A DNA stretch of 64,000 nt from Metaphire vulgaris (Eukaryota; Annelida; Clitellata; Crassiclitellata; Megascolecidae). Made by a program: the position numbers and the translations under genes. This document shows positions 1 to 11,104 of the stretch, piece by piece; the stretch's first letter is position 1, and each line of letters begins with the position of its first letter. The stretch spans positions 4,484,062 through 4,548,061 of the forward strand of contig CM030862.1 in assembly GCA_018105865.1 (NCBI GenBank), given 5' to 3'. Below the pieces are notes generated by a model that was given only the letters and a program-made list of their open reading frames with translations, made no database searches and was not told the DNA's origin.

Positions 1-278
1 AAATTTGCAGTCTTAAATATTGACATCTTCTGCCCCCTACAGGAGCCAGAAGTTTTTATTTAAGAAACAAAGCGCCAAAAATCCATATCTCAACGTTCCA
101 CGTGATCTAATTTTAGATTCACTACTGATAATACGTTATATTCTCACGCATATGCTGGCTTTGTGTAGATTGCTGTAATTTGAATGTTTATTTAGTGTCT
201 GAAGCCTTGAAGGTAGACAAGACTTGATTCATCGAGGTTACGCCGCTAACAAAATGATTGATTTAATTTTGCGTGCAG
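1..278. other. Intron sequence upstream of the first visible myosin exon
   Basis: I see no coding segment here. The exon expected before 279, encoding the end of the IQ/neck-to-TH1 junction, is not recognisable, so it lies left of the window and this is intron. The stretch ends in an acceptor (gcgtgcag at 271-278). Confidence 0.5.
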
Positions 279-338
279 GTGATGAAGAGAGATCTTATGC
301 TCACCGCCAAATATCTCTACCTGGTGGGAAGAGAAAAG
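279..338 (+). CDS. MYO1E: Myosin-I exon a: start of TH1
   Basis: Sixty bases in phase 0 encode 20 residues matching the conserved KRDL...YLVGREK segment of TH1. Acceptor gcgtgcag and donor gttggt flank it. Confidence 0.9.
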
Positions 339-3300
339 GTTGGTCGTCGCCTTTTTCAAAAGGCCTGATGATTAATTTCCTTTTACTGATGGAACTTATT
401 TAATAGAGACGTCTATAAATTATCAGATAGACTATAACTTTCAAACTATTTTCATGACTAACTCAGAAAGTCCTGCTAGTTAATCATGGCTATGCCTGAA
501 TGACCTCCATGATCTCATTAGGCGCGTTACTATTAGGTTTTATTTTAAATAAAAGAAAAATTAAAATTGTACATTTGAACATTAATGACTAAATGCTGGT
601 CTAAGGCTTTTGAAATTACCGTTTTCGGTATCATGTGTAAATATATCTAATAGACCTACAATGAATGACCAGTAAGCATCGATGTCCTAATACTTTTAAA
701 AGGCGGCTTTCAATCAATCAATGAAACCACTGATGTGAAGCCAATGTCAGCCAATGACTCGCAGTGGGACACAAAAGAGTTTTCGGAGGGAAAAGACGAA
801 TGGAATGGATGGTCAATGGTTTAGTGTGAAGATTGTGTGGATGCATTTAGAAAGATCCCAGCCAATAGGCGACACTCCAGTCGAGTCCTGTTCACTGCTC
901 AACTCATTTCTTATGCTGTCTGATCATTTAGATTCCTCCATATTGTCCTTGTTTTTAGAAACATTATGCTTAAAGTAGAAAAATCCGTTTCAGGTTAAGA
1001 ATGGTCCTCAAAAAGGACAAATCGTTGAAGTAACCAAAAGAAAGATTCTGCTGCCTCAAATAACAAAAGTGTCTCTCAGGTAGAACTGCAATCATTTTTT
1101 TCTGTTTATTCTCTGATTTCAAATGCATTTGGCGTCATCCAATAATTGATTTTACAAAGAAAAAGACAGAGAATCTACTATATTATCGCTTACAAAGGTC
1201 TCTTATGATCGACAGCGTGGCCACGAGAGGGCACACGGAGCACCTTGCCCCCTATTCGGGATAGGGCCAGTCGTGGGATTTGTGCAAGATCGATTAGAAA
1301 ATTTCGGAGGAGGGGGCTGGTTGATTGTCAACAAAATCGATATATATATATATATTATATAAGCTTATAAGTAAGTAGCCTACCTAAAGGTATGCACCAG
1401 AGCTCGTCGTCTATTTCCATGCTTCCCCAAATGTCGGGAAACGGACATTCTCCTCTGGACAGTATCCCCCTGGTACACCTGATGAAATTAAACCCCCCGG
1501 ACATAATCCCCCTTTGTTTACTCAGTGGGCTTTGACGAAATCTACTGGCGCTGTGATGAAAAAGAATTAGCGTTGCTATCAAAATTTAAATTATTAAAAA
1601 TCGCTATTGAAATGTTCTCTATTGAAATGTTCTTTGAATTAAAATTGAAATCGTTTCTACTCGCCGGTCTTTAAAGGTTTTACCTTCGTTTTAGCCAATG
1701 CTCCTCATTATTTTCTTATAAAGCTGGCGCTATGAAATTGGCTTTGGACACCTAATTCGGTTTTTAGAATTCTAGACTTATATACCAGAAAAGTGACAGT
1801 TTAAACTGTTATCAGATGCTTGATTAAGCATAAAACTACACTACCATTTTAATTTTTTAAAATTTAAATCTATGATATTGATTTACATTATTATTACTTC
1901 TTTGTGCGGAGGGGGATATGTCCGGGGGGATAATATCCGGGGGGAGGGATAATGTCCTACACTCACCTGGTCGGTGGGTGGTCGGGCTAAATGTCTGTTT
2001 TTATTCAAGGTTTATTGAACTGGAATTGTTTCTTCATTTCGTTGATTAATTTGTACATTTATGTGAAATCTCAGCACTCATCAAGACGACATTTTCGTTA
2101 TTCACGTGGAAAACGATTACGGAAGCGTCTTGGAATCGACCTTCAAGACGGAACTTCTATCGATTCTATCGAAGCGATTCAAAGAACTGACCAAAAAGAA
2201 CCTCAACATTGAGTTCACTGATCAGTAGGTCAACGTGTAGCGTCTTCTACCGGGAAGCGCAGTGCGTGTAGAACGCATTCCCTCCACACCTTCCTTGTCC
2301 AAAATTCTTTGAGACATTGCTCTTGTTGCTATTTTTTTTTTTTCTAAGATAAATACTGCAAGTTTTACTGAAGTATCTAAAATATTGCGTATATTGATTG
2401 CAAAGATGTTGTCTGGTTGTTTGTCAATGGGCCAGTGTCCGAGTTTCTCCATTTCAAACGCTATATACGGATATAGAACCTCTCACTCGCCCAAATGGAT
2501 ACACCGTTATGTGGCTAAGAACACCTTCTGTTTCAAAGATTTCTGACAGAACTTTTCAGGCTGAATTTTTAATTGTTTTAAAAATACAATTTTATGTTCT
2601 GCTTCAGAATAGCATTCTTGGTGAAAAAGGAAGGCTTCGGAGGCGGAGGAAATAAAACCATGAAATTCGTGCAAGGAAAGACCGATCAGATGCAAATCAA
2701 TGGCAGCCTCGTTGTTTCAATTGGACCGGGACTTCCAAAGAATTCGAGTACAGATCAAAATGATGCTTCATATTTACTTTGTTCTCAATGATTGATTCCT
2801 GTGCAAAAGATTAATCTCGATCAGATTTCACTTTGGTTTAAGATTTCAAATCCCTGCTATGCGTGGAGCTGAAATCATTCAACAAGCTATTAATTATTTA
2901 TTATTTAATTATCCATATTCATTTCGAATGGCCTACATGCGAATGTAAAGAGCTTTGTCATGTTCGTTTGCTAACAGGGCCAGGTCAAAGGGAGAAGGTC
3001 GATTCAAAGCTCGTTCCTAAGCATATCAACGTCGTCTCAAACGGAGCGGCCGGGGGCCGAAGGGCAGCGCCTCATCAGAACAGCCGTCATCCGCCAACGA
3101 CAAGACCACCCCCTCAACAGGGCAGAGGTCCTCAAATTCTACTCGAATACGCCGAATATGTAATAGGGCCTATACTGTGATATGTTTGCCAAGGCTTTTT
3201 CGAGAAAAGCGCTCGGCTAAACAGCGCTGCTGGTTCGGATGTGGACCAAGCGATTGACTGTTATCCTCCGGTAGGAAGGTCATATTGCCATTGGACTGCG

Positions 3301-6300
3301 CCAGTCTTGATAGGTTCAGTCTTGAGGCTCACTAAAGTGTGCCATTGCAGTCATTTATGTCAAACTGACCAAGTAAGAAAGCAAGTAAAATCTCGTGAAT
3401 TTCTACAGTGCTTCCGAAATCAGGAATCGTAGCATCTGCTTATTCCTAGGCGCTTAATCTACCGTTGAAATAGCTACAGTTGGTGTTTAGTGGTCAGCCG
3501 GGCAAGGTCAATTCCAGAGATCAGTCAGAGTGGTGTGGGGAGGCAGCGAGGCAGACTGTGAGAAAGACACAGAAAGAGACGTAATTTAACTCTAGATTTA
3601 ATGGCGTTGTAGCGAGTGTCTTACGAGGCAAAATTCGTCGGAAAACTGTCTTAATTCTAGAATGTAGCCAAGGTACAGAAGGCAATTGCATTAAACATCA
3701 TGTAGAGATTGAAGAGTCGAGCTCACGAGTTCATCGCAAGATGCTGAATAGTGCCAGTCAATGTCAGAATGGAAGAGTTAATCAATATCATAACAAAGCA
3801 ATGACCTGGAGTAACTACAGTAGACCTATTAAATTACTGCCTGCAACTGTTAATTAGTCGGCGATAATAGAGGTTAAATTTCAATTATGAAGTTTTAAAC
3901 ATCAAAACCAAATGAAAGCACACCGATAGAATCCAGAATATATCAAGTTGTTATTATTGGGCAAAACTAAACATTTCTCCAGCACGTTAACGAAAATGTG
4001 CACTATATAATCAAACAAAACGTTTCAAAATTTGAATGCTTCTAGTCTGCGTCACCGCTTCCCGCTCTCTCTTTATTAAGTAACATCTGAGAAGCCTTGA
4101 TATCCTCCGAAGACAATCTTCTATAGGCCCTACGACGTTTTCGTTTTAATGTTCTAAGTCATTCCGTGGAAGAATTTATTGAAAATTCAAAGTGTGCTAT
4201 TCTAAAAATACTCAACGATGTCTTTTAATGACGACTGTTTTTGTCGAAGTGAGTCACGGCTACGGAGTAGTAAACAGACCCCCAGGAGCGCCGACCGCCA
4301 GGCCTCCGGCACCGACGCATCCTGCTCCAGGACCTCCTAGAGGCGGTGGACCTGCCATGCGAATGCCGGTCCCTCAGCTGCCGAGAGGAGCGCCTCCGGG
4401 GTCCGCCAGGCCTCGGGGTCCAATTCCACCGCAGTCGGTTCCTGCGCTAGATCCAGGAAGATCCGCGTAAGACAAAGAGCGATCGAGCAACGAATGAATC
4501 AATGAACGATTGAGCGAATGAATACTTATGATAAAAGGGTGTATGAAATTTGACGGGAAAAGACTATTTCGGCGAATATGTGAGAATGGTTTGCCAATTA
4601 GAATATATAATTAAGGTTTGAGATTAACATTGCGTTAATCAGCACAAATTACAAATTCATTGGCCCTTAATTGACAAAGTCATTTTTCACAAATTCCGCC
4701 GTTTCGCTTGTGCTTAGGGAGAAGAGAAAATCAATGGATAGAAATGCTCCTGGACCGAGGCCTCCTCTGCAGCATAAGCCAAAGCCAAAGCCGAGCTCTT
4801 TGGTTCGGGCGATGTACGCGTACGATGCGCAAGACACGGACGAACTCAGTTTCAAGGAAAATGACAGAATCGAAGTCTTACGCGAAGGTGAGCAAATAGA
4901 AGAAGTTGGGCAACTAAAGGTTAACCAGTGCACATTGGCAAATATATCAGTAGTTCATCGATTAATATCTTAGAATATAGAACATCCGCTGAAAATGTTC
5001 AAATCTTCTAGAATGTTTACTGTTTATATTTCAGTCATAATTGCTCGAATATGATCACTATCGCAGTGTTAGTAGTGATAAGTGTTAAGAGGTTAAGACC
5101 AGCGCATCCAGTTTCGTTGCTTTGTGGTTGATGTAGCGGCGCTGGTGAGAGAGCAAGAACAAAGTGTGTGAGTTTGTTCGGAAGATCCTCCGCCAAACGC
5201 ACGCTCTAATGACCGAATGGTGTCCTATGACCATTCCGTAACAACGCTCAGCAATTCGCCTATAGTTCTGAGCATTAGAGGCGGCTCCACAGGGGAGCCC
5301 GGTAGGCCAGTTCCCCTATTGAATGCCTGACTCCACCCCAGATGGGGGCCATCGAGGATGATGTTCTTCCTGCATGTGCTGATCTATAAAAATAATTGAC
5401 CACCATACTTAGAAGTTGCCACCCCAACGGGGCCCTCCACTTGCCAAATCCTGGATCCGCCACTGCTGAGCGTCGCTCAACAAAAACCGTCCCTACCTGT
5501 ATTCACGACAAATTTATCAGCGCCAATTAATTTTAACAAGTTGCCATCCTGTCTCTTAGATCTGGCGTCACCCGTCTAAACGGCCCGAGACAAAACGGCC
5601 CGGGACAAAACGGCCCGGGACAAAACGGCCCAGTCGAATAGGGTCATTCAAATCGAATCCGTCAAGACAGTCTGACAGCCCCAACAAAAGAGCCACTAGC
5701 ATAACGACCACGGCTAAGGGAGTGTCGTTACTCTTGAGGCTTTCTAAGCGAGGTCTGGGTGAAGCCCTCAGCCACAGAAGTTCTGAGTAATATTATAGGC
5801 ATATTGCGAGATCTGATGCATACTTTAAAGACTTTAATTGTGATTTATTATTAAATTATCAGAAGATGTGATGCAATTAAGTAGGCCTATTGACAATCGC
5901 CCTCCTACCTCCCTATACAAGTTTCTCATCGCTTTGTACAAACCCCTCTACTGGTCGCAACCCAAATAGGACCTTCCTCCGTGCCGCCTCCTCGTGGCTA
6001 CGCTAATACTAAGTGCTGTACTGGAAATAAAAAGTCGTTTTCACAAACAATATTTGACTCTGCTCATCGTCACCAGAGGTAAACTCCATTGGATATGATG
6101 AACCCATTGGATATGATGAAGCGATGCTTAGTGCTTTAGGAAGCATTAGCCTCCGTGCCGCCGCAAGCAGACATGGTCAATTACGTTTTAATTACAATTA
6201 CATTGCAATTATACGGATTTTTGTCAATTACAATTCAATTACAATTAGGCAGAATGACAACAATTAAAAAGTCAATTTTACAATTAGTTCCTCTTTCTGC

Positions 6301-7382
6301 ACTTTTTAAAACTTAATAAAATTTGACATAAATTAGTTCAACAAATTCATACCAGGGGCTATTTAAAAAACTAACCAAAGTTTGCCTGCAAATGATGAAC
6401 AGATGCTTTTAGTGACACTTTAGGAAGCACTTCACTTTAACATTTGTGAAACAGCATTATTAAAGTCACAGTTTCTTTATTTGCTCATCTTTACTGGCAT
6501 TAAACTTTTATTCACAAAAAGCGCAGCCGCAAAAACACGGGGGAAGCTGGTCCTTTGAAAGGAGTAAAAAGTAAATGCCGGAGTAAAGTTTCGATTTCAT
6601 CCATTGAGTCCATTTCTGACCGTTGTGTGTTTAACCATCCACTGTATTCACTGCCATACATTCATAGACTGACAAGACTTCGGCTCATACATGCTAATAT
6701 GCTATTAGAACTTATAAAACTCACATTCCTGTAAGTGGATGATGAAAGCTCAGAACAGCCGGGCACAGATCAATGTACATTTCAGACCAGTGTGTCTGCA
6801 CGCAAGACAGTTTCTTGTGTGATTGTACTTAGAGGGGAAGTCTTCTTAAAGAGTCAACCGAGAGTCGATTTCATCCATTGACTCTAGTGTTTCATTACAC
6901 GGCCAAATAGACCGAAATTCAAGTCAGTAACCATTTCAGACCAGTGTCTATCGGACGGAGGACATGTCCTCCTTTTGCCGGACATCTGGTGACCCTTCCC
7001 CTGCCGCCCCATTATTCCGCCACTGCCGCTGAGCTGAAGTGTTTCCAGTCCCAAGACCCTATACTATGCAAATGTATCGTCGAATTCGCTGCTGAGAGTT
7101 CGCCAAGTGTGTACCTTTCCATGCTTTCTTAATAGGTTCCTTTTCACGATTCTTTGTTTCTGGGAAATTCATTGGTTAACACAAATATCATATTTAATTA
7201 TTTTATTTTCATCATTAATATTTTTAGATGAACATGTAGGGACTTCAGCGCTACATAAATGTCGAACGTGAACTCACATTGTTCCTGTTGTTGTCATTAT
7301 AGATCCAAGTGGATGGTGGAAAGGAAGATTTCGAGGGCGCGAAGGTATGTTTCCAGCAAATTATGTGGAAAAAGTGTCGTAG
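279..7382 (+). CDS. MYO1E: Long-tailed class I myosin (MYO1E/MYO1F type), 3' part: TH1, TH2 and SH3 tail
   Basis: Seen: eight exons (279-338, 994-1079, 2075-2224, 2608-2747, 2978-3176, 4278-4466, 4718-4887, 7303-7382) join in phase to 1074 nt, giving 357 residues and a TAG stop. The first ~145 residues match the TH1 domain of vertebrate Myo1e/f, including VKRDL-like, YLVGREK, STHQDD, FKTELLS and the glycine loop [12 protein letters not shown]. About 125 residues rich in Pro, Gly and Arg (TH2) follow. A C-terminal SH3 has [20 protein letters not shown] and FPANYVEKV. Family knowledge: these motors bind acidic phospholipids through TH1, and their SH3 recruits dynamin, synaptojanin and WIP-type partners at endocytic and actin-rich membranes. 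The motor domain and IQ neck lie left of the window. MYO1E and MYO1F cannot be told apart in an invertebrate. The exon 5/6 junction is the least certain; the other junctions keep phase and align with the family. Confidence 0.93.
994..1079 (+). CDS. MYO1E: Myosin-I exon b: TH1
   Basis: Encodes [18 protein letters not shown] and on to KVSL; vertebrate Myo1e has KKGPEKGQV...LKKKV at this place. It enters in phase 0 and leaves in phase 2 with donor gtagaa. Confidence 0.9.
2075..2224 (+). CDS. MYO1E: Myosin-I exon c: TH1 core
   Basis: Encodes [30 protein letters not shown] and IEFTDQ, which aligns along its length with the Myo1e LSTRQDD...ESVFKTEF...CKRFEE region. Acceptor atctcag, donor gtaggt. 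Confidence 0.92.
2608..2747 (+). CDS. MYO1E: Myosin-I exon d: TH1 glycine-rich loop
   Basis: Encodes [19 protein letters not shown] and [11 protein letters not shown], the most recognisable end of TH1. Acceptor ctgcttcag; donor gtacag. Confidence 0.92.
2978..3176 (+). CDS. MYO1E: Myosin-I exon e: TH2, proline-rich
   Basis: Encodes the junction [14 protein letters not shown] and a His/Pro/Arg-rich segment ([14 protein letters not shown]). I chose the donor at 3177 (gtgata) because only this end is in phase with a usable acceptor for the next exon. The better-looking donor at 3160 (gtaata) would leave phase 0, for which I see no matching acceptor nearby. Confidence 0.65.
3378..3676 (-). repeat. 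LINE-tail repeat (family also at 36397-37010), in a myosin intron
   Basis: Read on the minus strand it ends ...GCGCCTAGGAATAAGCAGAT, GGAAGCACTGTAGAAATTCA and CGAGATTTTACTTGC, matching the 3' end of the LINE at 58500-60467. The body (CCAGAGATCAGTCAGAGTG, GACGTAATTTAACTCTAG) matches 36397-36656. Confidence 0.75.
4278..4466 (+). CDS. MYO1E: Myosin-I exon f: TH2, Pro/Gly/Arg-rich
   Basis: Encodes [27 protein letters not shown] and [14 protein letters not shown], a typical TH2 composition of low sequence conservation. Local GC is well above the flanking intron. Start taken at acceptor taaacag; 4250 or 4254 are alternatives. Donor gtaaga. Confidence 0.7.
4718..4887 (+). CDS. MYO1E: Myosin-I exon g: end of TH2 and first half of SH3
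   Basis: Encodes [20 protein letters not shown] and then the SH3 start [20 protein letters not shown]. Acceptor tgtgcttag; donor gtgagc splits the SH3 in phase 1. Confidence 0.93.
5276..5465. mobile_element. Short hAT-type non-autonomous element (same family as 44177-44356)
   Basis: The segment runs from a GAGGCGGCTCCAC-like end to ATCCGCCACTG. It is flanked by ctgagcat (5268-5275) and ctgagcgt (5466-5473), an 8-bp target duplication with one mismatch. The interior (CCACCCCAACGG, CTTGCCAAATCCT) matches the 44.2-kb copy. It sits in the intron that splits the SH3. Confidence 0.75.
5578..5632. repeat. 15-bp tandem repeat
   Basis: Nearly four head-to-tail copies of CGGCCCGGGACAAAA. It is GC-rich and lies in the last long myosin intron. 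Confidence 0.9.
5640..6890. other. Intron, no gene seen; one AATTAC-rich patch
   Basis: Between 6170 and 6300 the sequence is made of AATTACAATTA-like words, resembling the cores of repeats at 32.4-33.2 kb. Nothing else is recognisable. Confidence 0.4.
6895..7010 (-). repeat. Fragment of the 48.6-kb hAT-like family
   Basis: The words CCAAATAGACCGAAATTCAA, TTTCAGACCAGTG and GGACATGTCCTCCTTTTG occur in reverse-complement order relative to the element at 48616-49471, which marks a truncated relative. Confidence 0.6.
7303..7382 (+). CDS. MYO1E: Myosin-I last exon: second half of SH3 and stop
   Basis: After acceptor cattatag the exon encodes [20 protein letters not shown] and YVEKVS, then TAG at 7380-7382. 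The tryptophan pair and the ANY motif are the SH3 ligand-binding residues. Phase 1 matches exon g. Confidence 0.95.
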
Positions 7383-7537
7383 TTTCAACCACGTCACTGC
7401 TCAATCCTTTTCCTATTTCAAGAAATGCAGCAGTCTTGGGAATTGCTTTCCTCCTGCTCGGTCATCTGACATCGACACTAGGAACTTTGCATCGTCTGTC
7501 TTAAAGGGCAGGAGACTGTCTTGAAATTAAAACAGAA

Positions 7538-7543
7538 AATAAA
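7538..7543 (+). promoter_or_regulatory. Candidate polyadenylation signal AATAAA of the myosin gene
   Basis: AATAAA lies 155 bases after the stop codon, a plausible short 3' UTR. No cleavage site can be read directly. Confidence 0.5.
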
Positions 7544-7955
7544 TGGATATTAGAAACTTGTTATAAAATGGATTTTTACAGATGATTAAGAGATACTTGT
7601 AAATATTTCCAGTTGTGTTTAATGTTGAAAATATCGTTCATCATGTCTTGCCTGTACTTGATTCAAATGTGTTTAGTCTTAAGGTTGTTGGGTCAGAACA
7701 GTACTTGAAAGTGAGATTATTGCGTAGAGTGCAATTCCTTCTTAAACGTTATTCAGAAATTGGTATTCTATTTTGTATTTACACTTCAATATAAAATTCC
7801 AAAAATGATGCATCTTTTCACGTGTTATAACTGCCTACTATCTGTTAATGCCTGCAGATTCGAGTAACAAGTATATACGCATCGACCGATTTTAAACCCA
7901 CATCTGTTCCTTTGATTTCTTTCTGCTGTACAAGCTCTTAGCTCTTCGTTTTCAT

Positions 7956-8277
7956 GTTAGGGACGTCATTGGGGGGAGAGGGGCCGTTGCCCTTTTGATT
8001 TTTAGGACAAAATTTTTTCACCAATGTTCCAATGTTTGTGTTATTTAGTTATTAAATTTAAAAAATTGGCCGGCTAAATAGCCACAAAAAACTAAAGAGT
8101 GAAAAGCAAAAAAGGTCATCAACCCCCTAAAGGAAGGCTTGGTGTCGAATCTGAAGTAAGTAAACGCACATAAGGACTGACAAGCAAAAAAGTTTTAAAA
8201 AGGTCATCAATTTTTTCACAGACTTGTCAGTCGAAAGTGTCTTGCCCCCTCTGAAAAACAGTGAAATGACGTCTCTG
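7956..8277. mobile_element. hAT-type non-autonomous element with GACGTCATT ends
   Basis: Ends read GGGACGTCATT and AAATGACGTCTCTG. An exact 8-bp duplication GTTTTCAT flanks it (7948-7955 and 8278-8285). The interior has two copies of a CAAGCAAAAAAG-type motif. Related to 22138-22379. Confidence 0.85.
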
Positions 8278-8372
8278 GTTTTCATACTGATTAGCATATT
8301 GATATAAATGAGGTAATATTGAATCTAGATAACTCGGCACTAGCAAAGAGACATAAGAATATGCGTCTAGAG

Positions 8373-8719
8373 CAGCGGTTCTCAACCTTTATAGTGCCTC
8401 GGCCCTTTTAATTCAATTACCCATGATGTGGTGACCCCCAACGGTTAAATTATTTTCGTTCACAATGTAAACCGCTAAAAATAATAATGCTACGACAATA
8501 ACAATGTTCGAAATCGTTATTATTTAATTGTCTCCATGCATGTCTATCCTCGAATGACAATTATAGTAAGACAACTATAGCACGTCGTAACTACCACTGA
8601 GGACATTTTGTACAATGTACAATAACAAGAAAAGAAACAACCCCATTTTTCTGATGGTCCTCTGGCAAATCGTCATTCGACCCCCGTGGGGGTCGCGACC
8701 CACAGGTTGAGAACCGCTG
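8373..8719. mobile_element. hAT-type element with CAGCGGTTCTCAACC inverted ends
   Basis: Terminal inverted repeats are CAGCGGTTCTCAACCT and AGGTTGAGAACCGCTG, flanked by an exact 8-bp duplication GTCTAGAG (8365-8372, 8720-8727). The subterminal GGGGGTCGCGACCCAC word is typical of widespread hAT MITEs. It has no coding capacity. Confidence 0.93.
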
Positions 8720-9059
8720 GTCTAGAGTGTCCAAAGCGACTTTCATCCACCCGCTTTCTTCGTTTAGCGCCCCTGTTTCTCGTATTACTGAGCAGTGACG
8801 GAAACTTTGGATGATTATGTCGTTTCTATGTGTTCCTATTCAAACGTGTACGTTAAAAGGTAACGAACGTCTGAACATTCAAATGAAATTGAAACGACCA
8901 ATAAAGGCAAAGACACAGTTTAAGAAAATTAAGAGACATTGCAAAGTTATCGGAAGCAGATGTCGGAAAAGAAGACAGGGAAAGCTTGTGATGAGACAGT
9001 CCCGGAGAGAGAGAAAACCAACAAGAAGTGGATATTAATTGGACAAACTCTCCAACTGG

Positions 9060-9390
9060 CAGAGGCGTAGCGTGCTAATTGGCTAGTAGGCCTATATATT
9101 TGGATTTAGCCATGGGCGGCACACAACTGGGGGCGGCAAATTTTTGGAAGAACGACCTTTTGTGCTTGCCATCTTTGTATATTGAGTGATTGAGTGAAGG
9201 CGGCAAACTTTAAAAATGGGTGGAAATTTAAAAAGAGGGGCAAATTTTAGAAGCGATGACTTTTTGCTTGTCAGGGAATTTTTAATGAAGGCAGCAAACT
9301 TGGGCAAACTTTAGAGAGGGGTGGCAAATTTAAAATTTTAACATTTTGCAAACGGCAACATGGGCGGCATGAGTGTAAGCTACGCCTCTG
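9060..9390. mobile_element. Non-autonomous DNA element with CAGAGGCGTAGC ends
   Basis: Inverted ends CAGAGGCGTAGC and GCTACGCCTCTG. The interior has repeated GGCAAATTTT and CTTTTTGCTTGTC words. It matches 31964-32316 in the opposite orientation. No clear target duplication survives. Confidence 0.75.
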
Positions 9391-9474
9391 GCGCCAAAGA
9401 CCCTAGATCCACCCTCTGATATGAATGAATTTGGAGCGGTGGATTAGCCATGAGAAGAAAATCAAGATGACCTG

Positions 9475-10025
9475 TTGGACACTGTACAAACGCTGAGTAA
9501 CGAAGCAAAGCGGCTGCCAAAGAGCTTTGAAAATAACAAAACAATGGTGTTTGGACAGAAAGATATTGGACGAAGGATCAAAGTGGATGGATTCGAATTA
9601 GAAAGCGTGGATAATTTCACTTACCTTGTAAGCAACATCACACGTGATCTGGACTGCAAGAAAGAGGTTGCAATAAGAGCAGCGAAAGCCCTAGGAAATC
9701 TGAAGGCAGTGGACAATATCTGGAAGAGCAAAGTCTCAGAATACAAAAAAGGTTCTTCAAACATGTGATTTTCAGAAGATTCTTGATTGGATGCGAGACT
9801 TGGACCATCAAAAAAGAATTGATGAGAAGAATTTTAGCATTTGAAAGGAAATGCTACAGAATAATTCTTAGAATTAAGTGGGTGGAAAAGATCAGTAACA
9901 AGAAACTATACAAGAAAATCCAGCCAAATAAAGCCTTGATGCAGAAAATGATACATAGGAAGCTGCGTCTCTTTGGTCATACTTGCCGTATGAAAGATGA
10001 TACAAAGATCAAGACTACAGTATAA
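9475..10025 (+). pseudogene. C-terminal relic of a non-LTR retrotransposon reverse transcriptase
   Basis: Two overlapping frames encode the region after the RT domain of RTE-like LINEs: ESVDNFTYLVSNITRDLDCK, EVAIRAAKALGNL, then CETWTIKKELMRRILAFERK, YRIILRIKW and RKLRLFGHTCRM. The frame changes near 9765 and the catalytic RT core is missing, so it is a dead 5'-truncated copy. Confidence 0.8.
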
Positions 10026-10060
10026 TGCTGGGAATAATGGACGGTTCCAACAAGAAAAGA

Positions 10061-10126
10061 AGGCCACACAGGGCCACACAGGGCCACACAGGGCCACACA
10101 GGGCCACACAGGGCCACACAGGGCCA
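10061..10126. repeat. 10-bp tandem repeat GGCCACACAG
   Basis: Almost seven head-to-tail copies of GGCCACACAG with little variation. Open frames across it are a by-product. Confidence 0.92.
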
Positions 10127-10253
10127 TGTGACGACATGGCTGTAGAAAATGCTGCAAGAACTATGTCATGTAGCTGCGAAGAGAAAAGATTGGGACAAAA
10201 CTGTAATGATTGCATCAGACATCAACGGGCGATGACTGAGCCCACGGTTATTT

Positions 10254-10371
10254 ATGATGATGATGATGATTATGATGATGATGACGACGATGATGATGAT
10301 GACAACAACGACGACGATGATGACGACGATGATGATGATGATGGGATTGATGATGATGATGATAATGATGA
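10254..10371. repeat. GAT/GAC trinucleotide tract
   Basis: An imperfect (GAT)n/(GAC)n microsatellite. The poly-Asp frame it opens has no gene context. Confidence 0.92.
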
Positions 10372-10920
10372 GCGTCTAAGCCTTATCTGCCAATCGGTCC
10401 CCTCATGAAATCTCGGATCTTGTCCTTTAAAAGTTTTGCTCAATTGCACTCATTTAATTCATTCTATTTCTTCAGTGAAAGATGCCATCTATAGAGAATA
10501 TCACTCTACAAGAAAATTAACATTCATAATAGTGTAGAGAAATTAGGATATAGTAAATGTAAGTTAATGCATATGGCTAGTTAATTTTCTGTTCATTAAT
10601 AACCCCGCGATGAGCTTTCTGGTGCATTGATCTGTTTGTTTAAACGCGAACCCAAGGGGACGACCCAAGGATATTCTCTAGATGGCACCTTACACTCTTA
10701 CGCAAATCAAGCACCGAATTTGCGTCTGTCGTGTTTCAAGAGGACGGTCTTAAAAACAGCGTTGCGATGTTTCCATGTCATCGGATGCTATGATGAAGAC
10801 GCCGTCGTCTGACTAACGCTATGCCTAACGCATTATCCTTTCATGCCGGGATTCGTCGGCTGGGCCCAGCCCGGCCACCGCCGCCGTCGCCGTCGTCGTT
10901 GAGCCAGACGACGACGACGG
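10372..10920. other. Upstream region of the basigin-like gene, nothing coding recognised
   Basis: No domain-like frame. GC and CGN trinucleotides rise sharply after 10860, as expected near a promoter. Confidence 0.4.
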
Positions 10921-10925
10921 GCGCT

Positions 10926-10932
10926 TATAAAA
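10926..10932 (+). promoter_or_regulatory. TATA-like box upstream of the basigin-like start
   Basis: TATAAAA stands in GC-rich sequence 85 bases before the start codon at 11017. A start ~30 bases downstream would leave a 5' UTR of about 60 bases. Inference only. Confidence 0.4.
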
Positions 10933-11016
10933 CGGACTTCGGCCGTCGTAGCAGTCGTCGTCGTCGTCGCCTCGGCCGGTGGCAGTGGGACCCCGTCTGC
11001 TCTGCTCGAAGCCATC

Positions 11017-11104
11017 ATGGTCTCCTCTATCTTCAACAGAGCACTGGGCTTCGCTATCTTTGCTCTTCTGACGGTCATAGCGGATTTCACGATTCTTATT
11101 CAAG
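11017..11104 (+). CDS. BSG: Basigin-like exon 1: start codon and signal peptide
   Basis: The ATG sits in a good context (gccatcATGG) and opens [20 protein letters not shown] followed by IADFTILIQ, a charged start and a long hydrophobic core as in a secretory signal. Donor gtaagc in phase 1 matches the next exon. Confidence 0.85.

Noticed and set aside
10061..10126. CRISPR-like array; also 49049-49190 and 58126-58264
   Set aside because: Units are contiguous tandem repeats without unique spacers, and the genome is eukaryotic.
10025..10408. 127-codon frame with HRATQGHTGP repeats and poly-Asp
   Set aside because: It is only a read-through of the 10-bp tandem repeat and the GAT/GAC microsatellite; there is no splice or domain context.
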